Below, piece by piece: positions 44,321-55,814 of a stretch of 64,000 nucleotides of DNA. The translations under genes and the position numbers were made by a program. The notes beneath the pieces are model-generated. The model was not told the origin of the DNA, searched no databases, and saw only the letters and a program-made list of their open reading frames with translations. Within the stretch, counting starts at the first letter, position 1, and every line of letters begins with the position of its first letter. Source of the DNA: Ophiobolus disseminans (Eukaryota > Ascomycota > Dothideomycetes > Pleosporales > Phaeosphaeriaceae); NCBI GenBank assembly GCA_010093685.1, contig MU006217.1, forward strand, positions 1,905,644-1,969,643, written 5' to 3'.

Positions 44321-45446
44321 ATGACCCCTGACGCCACAATTCTGGTGACAGGAGCTGGTGGGGGGCTAGGGAGCGCCATCGCGGCGCACGTGAGCTGCCA
44401 CCTGCCGCGCTCAATCTATCACGCCATCTACACCGTGCGCGACACATCTCGACCCCACGAAGCGCTGCGGGCCGCCCTGCTGTCTCCCCACGGTTCGCAG
44501 TCGCAGCACGAAGTCCTATCCTTAGACCTAGCCCGTCTCAGCAGCGTGCGGGCCCTCGCAGCATCAGTCAACCGCCGCGTGGCCAGCGGCGAGATACCGC
44601 CGATCCGCGCCCTGGTCCTCAATGCCGGGCTTCTCGAGTTTGAGAAGCAGACGTGGGCGGCCGATGCGGACGGCGGGTTCGACATGACCTTTGCGTCGAA
44701 CTACCTGGGCCACTGGCTATTGACGCTCCTGCTGCTGCAGAGCATGGACCGTGATTGCGGCAGGATTGTCGTTATCGGGAGCTCCGCCCATGATCCCGCG
44801 ATCCCTATGATTGCGCGCCATTACCCGTACGAGGTGCTGAAAACCTTCATCCATGGCAGCGCCGATCCCCTCGCAAAAGGCACGTGGAGCAGCAATAAAG
44901 AAGATCCAACTTATCATAGTGGCTTCCGGCGCTACGGTGCAGCAAAGATGTGCCTAGCCATGATGGTGTAAGCCCCAACCTTGCTTTCCCCTTCATACAT
45001 GTCAAACCTTGTTGCCGCGCAGAATAACCTCATACTTCCCTAGTGGAGAGCTCCAACAGCGCCTAGCTGCAGACCCAGCCCTGAGCCGCATCACCACGAT
45101 CGGCGTTGACCCGGGCACCATGTCCACTGGCATTGTCCGGCACAGCAACTGGTTTGTACGCGTTGTTGTGCACGGCGTAATCATTGCGACGTTGGCCCGA
45201 CTGATAGCCATCATTTGGTCATCCCCAAACGGCGCTCTGCGCACCCCGGAAAAGTCAGCCAGTGACGTGATGGACGCCGCTCTTGCGGCGAGATGGCAGA
45301 AGGGTGGATTCTATCTAGACGGCTCGGAGTTGAGTGACATGAGTGAGGAGGCCAAGGATCCTGATAAACGCGCATTGGTGTGGCAGGATAGTTCGAGGTA
45401 TGCAGACCTCAAACAGGGAGACACGATGCTTGTAAACTGGAACTAG
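44321..45446 (+). CDS. Short-chain dehydrogenase/reductase
   Basis: Model join(44321..44967,45044..45446), 349 aa; the 76-base intron GTAAGC..CCTAG keeps phase and yields GELQQRL in the next helix. It is a classical SDR: NAD(P)-binding TGAGGGLG at about residues 10-17, VLNAG, the ASNYLGHW helix, Ser in VIGSSAH and the catalytic pair YGAAK just before the intron. The C-terminus is longer than minimal SDRs and resembles retinol-dehydrogenase-like fungal SDRs. It could oxidise an alcohol made by the divergent P450 or reduce a ketone. Substrate unknown. The start at 44321 is chosen because the fold begins there; an upstream in-frame ATG at 44195 has no supporting sequence. Confidence 0.88.
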
Positions 45447-46029
45447 TCCCGGTAGCTTCCAACACTCGTGTCCGTAAGATTATCAAAAATACAATCAAAT
45501 TGGCGACAATGTATAGTATCTTCGCACAGGCATCTAAAGCTGCAATACTGAAACTCCCTCATGGTAGGTATTTTGGCTCGTAGTTGCTGATGATGATTTG
45601 GGCGATTGATAGTCACGTGACTGTTCAATCAAGCTTCGGGCCGGGGGGTGGCTTGATTGGAAAGCTTAATTGGCTTAACAGATTACCCCTTTCTTAGCGT
45701 AACTAACATTCAATGTTGTACCGCGGCGTTCGAAGGTGGACGAAGGCTGCACTGGCAAGAGCCATAAACCTACACAACATACAATTCAAAACGAGATAAA
45801 CCTAACATCTTAGTTGTGCGATGAGAGTAGCGATAGCGAGTGATTTGTATATCTATTCCGCATATAATCGTCAAATGCTTAATCCTCTATCAAGCTTTCC
45901 AACAACACCAACTCCAAACCTCCATCAAGCCCACCAAGCCAACCTTGATCATCTCAATCCCCAGCAACTACAAGTAATCTATCGTACGACTACCATCGTA
46001 TATCCCATCCATCCGCCCTTCGCCCCCCA
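45447..46029. other. Convergent intergenic with CACGTG palindrome
   Basis: 583 bases between the 3' ends of the SDR and the second regulator. A perfect 12-base palindrome around CACGTG lies at 45611-45622. No gene recognised. Confidence 0.4.
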
Positions 46030-48426
46030 TCAGTAAAGTTCCGCCCTATGCAAAACCTCCGTAAAAGCATTCAGCGCACTCAACACCGCCCTCGCAGTCG
46101 TCTCATCCACGTCCTGCTGCTGCCTACTGCCCGCGAGCATACCCTTCCCTCCGGCGCCAAGCGTATCAATGTACGCCACAGCCGCCGCGAAGACGACGAA
46201 TTCGCGCGCCGAGTGCGCGCCCGCGGCGCTGCGCATCCGGCTTTCGAAGGTGTGCATGGCGACGCGTAGCACGTTGCGGATTTTGTCTAGACACGGCTGG
46301 TTTAAAATGGGGAACTCGTTTTTCTCGAGCTCGCTAATCAGGTCGAGGCATAGGGAGGCGATCATTTGCCGTTGGATGCGCACGAAGTGGCCCGCACTGT
46401 TGCTGTGCACGAGGAGCGAGGTGTATGCGTCTGTTGCGAGGAGCGGGGGTGCAGTGCCTGATGCGCTGCCCATGGCGACGTGCATGGACGAGCCGTGGAA
46501 CGCGGACATGTTGTGGAGTGTTATTGTGTCAGGGCCAGATACGCCCGACACGGGTATGTGTGTGAGACTTGGGCTTTCTGAGCCTTGGCGACTGGCGGGA
46601 GGGCACAGCAGGAGCATGGATATTTCCATGCGCATGCGGCGCGAGTAGTAGGATGCTGGGTCGTTGAAGTCTTTTTCGGAAAAGGAGGTGTGGAGGGCGA
46701 GGACGAAGGAGCGGGTGAACATGTCTAGGAGTTTGCGTTGGAATTCGGTGGGCTGGGAGGGTTTCATGGCGTTGAGGACTTGCGTGTTGGCGTTGCATGC
46801 TTCGTTGAGCTCGGCTCCGATACGATAGGCTTCGGAGGACGTTTTTGGCGTTCTTGGTGTGTTGGCCAGATGTAAGATGCGTAGCCGAAGCCGCTGTGTT
46901 TTCGCCAACAGCACGAGAATAGTTGTGGGTGTAAAGCATTGGTGATCAAACCCGCCTTCAATATTCTCATCCGCGATATTTGATGGCGGTTCACAGTCGT
47001 AGCCATCGGGAGCAATCGGGGCCGGTAGTCCCTCAGCCAGACACGACTGCAACGATAGCTCTAGCATCGTAGCCCACAGCCGGCGATGCATCTCACCATC
47101 TTTTGTCGATCCATGAGCCCCTCTTGCCATCGGCTCACGATAGAGGCGCATCCGGATTCCTATCCGGAGCAAATCGTCGTCGCCGAACATGAACCTGGAT
47201 CCAGCCGCGTCCGCACATTGGGCCTGCGTGTGCCGCGCGAGAGTGAGGAGACACATGAGTTGTGCTATTTCAAAGTCTTCATGAGCGCCCTTGGCCACCT
47301 GCATCTTCCGTGGCAGAAAGTCTCTTGAATAGGCGATCCAGCCTACGGCCTGCTCTTGCAAGCCCTTCTCCGAGTCATTAAGAACATGCGAGCCGAGCGA
47401 CACGCAAGCCCCAAGGGCAATGGCGACCAAAAGAGTGCACACAAACATCTCATCGGCGGTATTCCATTGCGAACGAGCACGACCCCAGAATTGCTCGTAC
47501 GTCTGTAGGAAAGATGGGACGTGAAGAATGCGCAGGACGGATTCAAAGCTGTTGAAATATGCATCGAGGAGAGTGTCGCACTGTGTTCTCGCCGGTAGCA
47601 TGTCCCACGCTGAATTAGCCTGCAAAGCCGAATTCCTATGAGGCCAAGTAGTGAAAGCCACCTTATTCTCGTTTACCTCACGTGCAGTGCGTTCCAGTTT
47701 GGCGAGCGTTCTCATGAGCGATTGAACGCTCTCAGACCCCGGCGGTAACTGGTAAAGGCCATCCCGGGTGCATGCGGCGACACCATGGAGGAGTGACCGC
47801 ACTCCCTCGGGTCGTATGTGTAGGTTGTACGGCTGGATTTCAAATTTTCCAGATTCGGAAGTCGACAGCCGCTCCGTGAGTGTAGTTGAGCTCGAGCTTG
47901 TAGATGGTGGCAACAATGGCTGCGTCCCCATCTCCATCTGGCCATTGCTCGTGGATGATGGAGGGTAGCTCGTGGCCGTCAGGATAGGTGATACTGTCAT
48001 GAGCTTTGGATCGAGCCCGCGATGTGAAAAGCCCAAGATGGCATCAAGCATGTTTTCGTTGGATTCCGCGTGAGAAGATGTCACGGCATCGAGGGAGATG
48101 GTGTCCAGATTCAGCATGCCCTCACCGAACATTTCGGAGCAGTGAAGGGGGATGTAGTGACCCAAGGAAGCCATGGGATCAAGAATGGTAGGTTGCTCCA
48201 CGTGAGCCTCCAAAGCTTTCGTTGGCTCGTTCGGCTTTGAGCTGGCCCATTCAGCGCCGTGGTTCCCGTTTCCGTTGCCGTCGTTATTGTAGACGCACTT
48301 GAGGGAAGAGCGAGACTTGCTACACGGCCCACAAGGCGAGGCGAGATCGCAGCTGATTTTCCTCCTTCGACACTCGGTACAAGCGACGGCGGGCCGTCTG
48401 CGCTTGTGTGGTGGGCCTGGATCCAT
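46030..48426 (-). CDS. Second Zn2Cys6 transcription factor
   Basis: 798 aa, uninterrupted. The zinc cluster lies at once after a basic start: ACTECRRRKISC, then C..C..C complete six cysteines at about residues 16-45. A Ser/Thr-rich linker follows, then the fungal transcription factor middle-homology region (about 270-560, with ILHVPSFLQTYEQFW and HRRLWATMLELSLQS). The general layout resembles the regulator at 15262-17729, including the same kind of IL/RILH(I/V)P element. It may control the P450/SDR pair, the whole cluster, or neither. Its promoter carries a fourfold 15-base tandem repeat within 115 bases of the start. Confidence 0.9.
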   Translation of the reverse strand: MDPGPPHKRRRPAVACTECRRRKISCDLASPCGPCSKSRSSLKCVYNNDGNGNGNHGAEWASSKPNEPTKALEAHVEQPTILDPMASLGHYIPLHCSEMFGEGMLNLDTISLDAVTSSHAESNENMLDAILGFSHRGLDPKLMTVSPILTATSYPPSSTSNGQMEMGTQPLLPPSTSSSSTTLTERLSTSESGKFEIQPYNLHIRPEGVRSLLHGVAACTRDGLYQLPPGSESVQSLMRTLAKLERTAREVNENKVAFTTWPHRNSALQANSAWDMLPARTQCDTLLDAYFNSFESVLRILHVPSFLQTYEQFWGRARSQWNTADEMFVCTLLVAIALGACVSLGSHVLNDSEKGLQEQAVGWIAYSRDFLPRKMQVAKGAHEDFEIAQLMCLLTLARHTQAQCADAAGSRFMFGDDDLLRIGIRMRLYREPMARGAHGSTKDGEMHRRLWATMLELSLQSCLAEGLPAPIAPDGYDCEPPSNIADENIEGGFDHQCFTPTTILVLLAKTQRLRLRILHLANTPRTPKTSSEAYRIGAELNEACNANTQVLNAMKPSQPTEFQRKLLDMFTRSFVLALHTSFSEKDFNDPASYYSRRMRMEISMLLLCPPASRQGSESPSLTHIPVSGVSGPDTITLHNMSAFHGSSMHVAMGSASGTAPPLLATDAYTSLLVHSNSAGHFVRIQRQMIASLCLDLISELEKNEFPILNQPCLDKIRNVLRVAMHTFESRMRSAAGAHSAREFVVFAAAVAYIDTLGAGGKGMLAGSRQQQDVDETTARAVLSALNAFTEVLHRAELY

Positions 48427-48479
48427 GGCATCAAGACTTGAGTTAAGTTGGAGAGAATGCCTTGATCATGCTTTATGAA

Positions 48480-48540
48480 GACGATCTTTGTGGGGACAGT
48501 CTTTGTGGAGACAAGCTTTGTGGAGACCAAGCTTTGTACT
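48480..48540. repeat. 15-base tandem repeat, four imperfect copies
   Basis: Units at 48480-48494, 48495-48509, 48510-48524 and 48525-48540 share the pattern GAC..(T/G)CTTTGTGG. The array lies about 54-114 bases upstream of the regulator start at 48426, and a CCTTCC-rich stretch (about 48585-48640) lies just beyond. It could be a promoter element array or simple slippage. Confidence 0.75.
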
Positions 48541-50446
48541 GGCAAGCTTGACTACCTTCCTATGGAACTGCGGGGGGCCTTACCGAAATCCTTCCAGCAT
48601 CCTTTCATCCTTCCAACAGCCTTCCAAAGATCCTTCTAACATCGTCTCATATGATGTCAAAGCTAATATATTTCAAACTCCGTACGATGCCGCAATAGCC
48701 CAAGAATGTCACCATCTTACAGCCGTTGCTGCTGTGTCTATCCCAGTCCGATCCAATTTTACCGCCGAATGTACTATCACTGGCTTTGACTAATAATGTC
48801 ACCTTTCCCTCTTAGCGCCCTACGGTATGTGTACCCTAGCCTTCCGCCTTCTAATACGTCTACCACTCTGGCGGGTATGTTGCAGCTTTCGAGAGAGTGT
48901 AGTCGGCGATGTCTTGCGTTGGCTGTTCGATAGTTGTTGTCCACGGGCCAATTGGATGTTTTGGTGGTGTTGAGGTGGGTGCGCAACGCAGGGGCCCGCA
49001 GGCGGGGTACTTGCCGTAGCTGCGGGTTGGTCTCGGAGAACTCACTTGAACTGCCTTCTACGTAAATGCCATTGCCAAGAGTAATTGCGGCTGAACCATG
49101 TCACTATGGTGCATGAGTGACGATAAGCCCGTATTGTTCGCATTTCTTCAAGTATGATTAACATTGATTCTGTCGAAAACGTGACTTGCTCTATCGGAAT
49201 TCCCTGCAATGCCACTGTGACATGCATGAGTGACAACAAACCCGTATTGTTCGCATTTCTCAAAAATGCTTAACTTTGGTCCTGGCGGATATCTAGCTCA
49301 TCTTGCTCGATCCGGCTTCATGCATGGACCCGTTACACGATGAGGGACAAGGATGGGACCTGGAAGCCACGTTTCGAACTCGTGGATGACATCTCCAGAA
49401 TGTTGCATATTCGCTCCGATCGGTGAAATTTACCTAGTCTAGGCAGACGTCTCGGAAGAAATCATCGCTCATCGCCGAAACGAGTACACGTGGTATCGGC
49501 CCGAAGAATTGTCATAAGCAAATGCAGAAGACTCATAGCACCCCGTCATCGATGTGGCGGTGAGGAATTGTAAAAAGCTCTTGGGATGTGAAAAAAAAAG
49601 CACGATAGGAGGCCTGTGAGACGGGTTGGAATTGGATGGTGTTGGTTTGGTAAATGAGCCAAGCCTTGGAGACATATTCCTACAACTCGTTCGCAGCTAG
49701 TATGTTCTCAACAACTGAAAATGCGATCTGAGGTTAGTAGTATCTCAAGGCCTCCCAAAACGTCCATTCTTTTTCGCGGTATCGAGTTTGAAAGCTGATT
49801 AGCAAGCTGTGGACGTAATGTGCCTGCCTAACGAATTTACTTACCTCCTAAGCTCGTCTACGCTACCTTCCCTTTGTCCAAAACAAGCGAGACAAGCACC
49901 CATTTTCAAATATGTATATAAATCTATATGCTACGGAATTTCATAGCACACTCTAATCTTTAAACTCAAATCATCTCATCTCATCAAAGTTCAAAAATCT
50001 TCATCGCTCTAACGCACCAAAAGCACAAAACAATCGTATCAAAAAGAAGTAACAACAAAATGCCCAAACCGCCCAATCCCTCGCTTCGCTCTTTGTACGC
50101 CAATGTGATATGCAAGAAACTCGGCCTTTTAGCGCTCTCGATTTGGAAAAGGTGATTTGAGAACTTTTTCGAGAGTGTAGTGTCGATGCGGTATGTGCAA
50201 AATGGAACCTCCGTTTTGTGGCCATGTGCTTGGGCGGTTTAAAAACAGTGCCTGTCATGCAAAAAAGTTCGATGGATTCGTACGCTCTGGATCGGGGTGA
50301 GTGTGGTTTCAACCGGGGGATGCCCTTGTTAACAACTCCCCGGCGCTCTTGCGGCGCTTGATTTCGTGCTTGTCGAGTGCCTTTGGACTCCTGTCAAGTT
50401 GCTGGATGCCGCCGGTGAACCAGCCATGTCGAGACAGGCCTTCTAG
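48541..50446. other. Long intergenic region with an imperfect direct repeat
   Basis: About 1.9 kb, AT-rich in the right half, without a recognised gene. A roughly 50-base direct repeat lies at 49112-49162 and 49225-49274, with a 20-base identical core. The left part is the regulator promoter; the right part is the 3' flank of the RasGAP gene. Confidence 0.5.
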
Positions 50447-53400
50447 TCAGAAATCTTGGTCCTTTTCGTCCTTGGTGCTCTTATCGCGCTGCGTGCCTTT
50501 GCTCCTCATACTGCCCATGTTGCTGTACTCGCCGAGCGCCGAGCCGCTTCGGTCTTTACCAGGGCTACGGTCGCGATCTTTGCCTTTGTCTTTATCCTTC
50601 TCCTTCTCCTTGTCTTTGCGTTTTCTTGGGAAACGAAGGACACCGCCGAGACCGCGTTCTCTTCGTTCCTTATCCTTTTTGCCCTTCTCTTTCTCAGACC
50701 ATGCTGGAAGCGCAGTTGTGTACTCTTCCTCCACAACACTGCCGTTCTCTGAACCCTCCACGCTCATGCCGCCTGCGCTCCGAGGCGGTCGTCCAAGCGT
50801 GTTCGAGGATTGATTTGCGGAGTCAGACATGTTGATATGTACATTCGGGTTCGAGTAATTGAAGGAGCTCTGTGACGCGGATGGATGTGATAGGGTTTGC
50901 GGATACGAGGGGGCAGGAGCCATGTGTAAGCCATCGCTAGAACCAGGTGGGGTCTCTTCCGTTGCTGATGCCGATGCACTAGCGGACGGAGAAGCAGACA
51001 TCGACTCCTGAGGTGACGGTGCATAGTGATTGGACCAACCTTTTGAGGTGGTAAAGGGGTTGGCATATGTGACGGTGGCGGAGTTAGTGCTTTTAATAGA
51101 GCTAGCAGATGCGGATATGCTGGAGTTCTGCTGGTGCCGCGTCTTCGGTGGAGGCTTCATGGTAATCGGTGTACTTGTTGATGAGGAGGACATGTCTTCT
51201 CCGTTGCCCGGAGATAATGATATCCGCTCACTCTCTTCTTCTCTGATAGTACTACGGTTCCGGGTTGCTGCACCGCGTCCGGTCTCAATATTTGCGCCCT
51301 GTAGCTGCTCGACTAGCTCTTCCCACTTCACGCTGAGTGAGGATGAAGGACGTTCGGCAGGTTCAGCGCGGTTAAGGCAGTCATTCGTGCGCTCGCTGAG
51401 CGACACGCAAATGTTGTGAAATCGTAACAGATCGCCATCACCCGTTTGAATATCAGGCGCGCTCTTTCTTGTATTATCGAGCCAAAAATTGACCAGCATA
51501 GCGAAATTGCGCGAGTGATCGATAAGGTATGGGAGCGATGGGAAGCCCTCCTTGAAAGTTGGAGGAAGACGATGCAAGATAGCAATAGGCGTGCTGTATG
51601 ACGGTGGAATTGGTGGTGCAGGAGCGGAGGTGGTCGATATCGAGCAGAGGTCATCGAGATACTTCTTGAACTCCTGGCGATGCGAGTTCAAGAAGACGTT
51701 CATCGGTTCCATCCAAGCTTCTTTGGTACCGAAAGACGACATATTCGCAAGGCCTTGTAAAGACTTTGCAATGAGAGTAAACGTCCGTCGCGCTTTCATC
51801 TTAGGGTTGTCTAAACAAGTTAGTCAAAAAGTACAGAGACGAGAACGCTTGGTGACATACCTCTTAGCAGGCCGAAGAGCTTTGGATTTAGCACTGCAGG
51901 AACGAAGAAACGCAAGAACAGAAAACCCGACACGCTACTATACTGGACCGTTCTCAGAAAATCGCCGTATCGGTCTTCGGCGCAGGCTCTGATGTGTCTG
52001 AAGATGAGTCGTAGCTCCTGTGGACATCGCGATACCGAGTTGTAGATTGCTCGCCAGACTTCCTCTGTACAATTGATGAGCCGCCTCCAGTTGCGGTCCA
52101 GCTCATGCTGTGATGTGACCTTGTTCGGGTCGACTTCGCACTCTGGATCTTTGTCATTGATCTCCCTCAGCTTTTCGCTGAGCGTCTCTTCGAGATATTC
52201 TTTCCCTAAACGCTTCATGTGCAGGTCCAGTGACTTGGTCAAGAGGGTGTTCCCGCGGAAAAGTAGGTTGGCCTCGAGCTTCGCGTTGTTGCCCATGTCT
52301 CTGACGAACAGCTCGCGGTCACTCACAGAGTTGAACATGCCAAGCGAGGATTCGTTCGATTCACTAGAGCCGAGTCGTTTGCTGAACCGGAGTCTACTGG
52401 CCGGTGACTCTCTCAAGGTTCCATCAATCTCTTCTTCGACCAAAGCGCATAACCACTCCCCAGCAGCACCAGATACCTGGAAGATGTTGAGAAGGTATTC
52501 GGACAACTTCTTCAGCTCGTTCGGAATCATCTGGGCGATCTGCAGAGTGAGGCTGTTCGAGAAGCGATGAAGAAGCTCAGATAGTGGGTAGTAATCACGA
52601 GCCATGAGTATGGCACACTCTTCACTGCTGACTTTCACAAGCACCTCGCCAACGCTGTTGCCGTACATGTTCACGATCGGCCACCACTTCTCCATCTCTT
52701 GGTTCGCACCCAGATCGTCCAAGTAGACATCTGTCTTTCCTATAGTCTGGTCGAAACTTATACCTGCATAACCACCTTCGGCGGCATACGGGTCAGGGCC
52801 TGATGCAGACTCAAAAACGTTTTTCTCGTTTCTCGAGTAGCTCGGCGGTCGCTTCTTGAGAAGGAGGGAGGCAGTGTGCAGGGCCGGGAGGTCCAGAAAC
52901 TCAAACTCTTCTGCCCAAAAGGGGTTGTTGCCTTCACTCTTGACGGTTGTGCGCGCACGAGTTTCGCTGTCTAGAAGCACCTCCATTAAATACCCTCCAG
53001 GATTTGTGGTGGCGGATGACGAAGGCCTAATGGGTGTCCCGGTCTCGGCCACTTTCGGGCTGATAGGTGGTACCAACCGCGCCTCAATGATCCGTACGAA
53101 AAGCGACTTTTCCATTCGGAACATGTCCTGCGTCCCAAAGGATGGTGACAGGGTACCCTCCTCGCTCAGTGTCTCTGCCTTTGGCCCGTAGAGCTGAGGG
53201 ACGGTGAAGGCGCGGAGTAACACGATCCAAACTTCGTATAAAACCCGTGACTCCAGTGATAAAAAGATGGGTCGTAATAATGTTTGTGCAGACGAGGAAG
53301 CAGTGTACTGCGGGTATATGGCTATGCAAAATTCGTTATCCAAAACAGAAGGATCCAGACGCTGAACGGCGCACCGGGAGAGTTGTGAAAGCTGAACGGT

Positions 53401-54651
53401 AGAAACTAGTGTGACGTCGATGTCGGAGTACAGCTTCAGCTCTCCGTTCTCGCGAAGGGTGCAGGAGACTCTCCGCCACCGCCGGGATCCGTGGCTTTGG
53501 ACTCGATACGCCTGTGGCCGCGACCCCGAGCCGCTGGCTTTGGGTGTTCCAGTGTTGCTGTACGTCACGCTCGTGTCCCAGTAGATCATCTTGCCGACTT
53601 TGATGATGGGCGCCTCCTTCTTCGGCGCTTCCTTAAGGAGTGAGACCTCGGAATGTCGCCGGCTGTCGGCGAGTCGTCGCTCCATGATGACTGGAGCCTG
53701 GGGCTTGGCCATCCTGTTCTGGATGCCTTTTGGGCGCATGGGGGACCAGCACAGCAGCGCAGCGAACCACGAGTCGAACTCCTCCTGTGTCGGCGGGCGC
53801 AGATGCACCTCGAGCTTCGAGTTGTGGACCGTCACGTGGATGTAGGCGGTGTATGCCTCGCCATCGTATGCGCTCTTGACGCGGCAGCCGCGGAGGTCCG
53901 GGACCAGGGTGCGCGTGTACGAGGTGTCGTTCTTGGGGTCGTAGACCAGACTACCCGCCTCTTCGTTGATGTAGCAGGTCGACAGCGCCCACGGACTGGT
54001 CTCCCCGCGGCGGAACGCTAGCAGACCCTGCATCTTCCCACACGTTGCGCGCATGAGGGCCTTTAGCTTCCTGGCGTCCGAGGCTGGCACCGGCGACGTC
54101 CACGACTCGGGCGGTGCGCGCGGCGGCGAGGTGACGGGCGAGGTGGGACGCGGGGTCTGCTTGATGAGGCGACCGCGCGCGGTGCTGCTGGTGGTGCGCG
54201 GCGGAACCTGCGAGGGCGGGGAGATGGTCGAGGGGTGGCCGATGGAAGTCACGACCGACTCCTCGAGGCTCTGGAAGCTGGCCGGGGTGCTATTGACGGA
54301 GCCGATGCGGTGTCGTCCCGTGACAAACGAGTTGGGCGGGGACCGGTCGCGCGTGCTCTTCTCCTCCAGCGTGCGCCCTCGCGGCCGCGCGCTACTCTGG
54401 TCCCGCCCATTCCTGTATGCGTAGTCCGTGTCCGAGTTTGCGCGCGCGACAAAGTGTCGCGGGTGTGCGCTGCGGGACGACTGGCTGTTGTGCGAGCGCG
54501 GCGACTGTGGGGGCGAGGGCCCGTCCGGCGGCGTGTCGTCTGGACGTCCCTCGGGGGTGACTGCGCGGATCGTCTTCCTCTCGTCGCCGTGGGCCGTCTG
54601 CGTAGCCTCCGCAGCGCTCGTCTCCCGGCGCTGCCTGCGTTTTTGGTCCAT
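50447..54651 (-). CDS. Ras-type GTPase-activating protein with PH and C2 regions
   Basis: Model complement(join(50447..51810,51861..54651)), 1384 aa; a 50-base intron GTATGT..TTTAG falls inside the GAP domain and splicing restores LLRDNPKMKARRTFTLIAKS. The first 180 residues are Ser/Pro/Arg-rich. A PH-like region follows (about 195-320), then a second PH-like part, a C2-like domain (about 500-640, ARTTVKSEGNNPFWAEEFEF) and the RasGAP domain (about 690-1010). The GAP domain has LFRGNTLLTKSLDLHM with the arginine-finger region and FLRFFVPAVLNP. The tail is disordered, Ser-rich, with a highly charged KEKDKDKGKDRDR block. The architecture fits BUD2/CLA2-like regulators of a Ras-family GTPase in polarity; the exact GTPase is not shown. 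Confidence 0.88.
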
Positions 54652-55814
54652 GGAGAGGGCCGCTGTGTGCCTATCGCCACCTGCCGTGCCGTTGACGTAC
54701 CATGGATGGGCGGTCGAGGAAGGAACGATGGACCCGTGGCAGGCACGCTCTGGCGGTCGCTCTTGCCCGGCGAAGTGCGAGCGAGGCAGGAACTACTAGC
54801 CTGAGACCCTCACGCCTAACCTCGTGCTAGCAATGCGCCTGTCAATCAGCTTGGGCACACCTCCGCGAAGGCCTCGCGCTGCTAACGTGCCGGCCCGCTG
54901 CTACCGTTGGACCGAAAAAATAAGGAGACGGGGCAGGCGCTGCGACAGGAGTCCCGTGGATGTGTGTGGCGCATCGTTTGCCTGGACACGCAGGCGAGGA
55001 GCTTCGTCGTCAAAGTTGCAGCTCGTCCGCGGTGCGGGACCCTTGAAGCCACTAGGCGTGCTTGGCAGGCACTGCAGTCAATTACAGTGCATCAATGCTC
55101 ACAGAGGACGAGTGTGTCCCATGGAACAGCTCCAAGGGTGCTGCTGATGCTCGCGCTTGGGTCCTTGTGCGGTGCCACCACCTGATTGCTCATCTATTTC
55201 AGATGCAAGTGAGCTGCGAGCTGAAGAGCCTCCCACACCCATCGCAACCCTCCCCACCACCATGTCAGTGCAGCGCTGCCGAACTCCCACGTCACGCAGG
55301 GACTAGCGAATCCAGACGGCAGACTGCAAGCGACGTCTGCCCATGTGCGGCGGTGGCAAACTCTCAACATACGCACTGCAAGGGACACGGCAACGGTGAC
55401 TGCGACGTGCTGGAGATCGTCATCAGCAAGCGAAGAAAATTTCCGTCGTACATTTGACCTCAGCCGCGTCTCAGCTAGCTAGGTACAGACAAGCACACGA
55501 GAAACAGGCCATCTCTGTTTGGCCTACTGCATCCAAGGACAACAAGTGCAGTCCCTGAAGATAACTCCCAGCCGGATATCACAATCGACCAATTAGCACC
55601 GTGATCAAGTCAGAAACTCCTTTCCTCCTCTGCTATAGGCTGAACATCTCCACATGGAATCGAATTTGATGACAAGGTGGTGTGCTGCGAATACCTCCGG
55701 AGTCCGCAAACACCTCAGAACGTTCACCCATGTTCTCTGCACCTGTTCTGACAGGGTGACAATCTCTTGCTCGCACTCTGCCTACCGCCGCGCCGCAGAG
55801 TCATCCACGGCGCT
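54652..55814. other. Intergenic upstream of RasGAP
   Basis: About 1.16 kb between the RasGAP start and the 3' end of the next minus-strand gene. Several short plus-strand frames overlap one another and carry no domain; I see no supported gene. Confidence 0.5.

Noticed and set aside
49360..49400. A TTTCGAA-containing stretch resembling a tRNA B box
   Set aside because: No matching acceptor, D or anticodon arms could be folded around it.
54824..55457. Three overlapping plus-strand frames upstream of the RasGAP gene
   Set aside because: They overlap in different frames in a GC-rich spacer and show no conserved motif.
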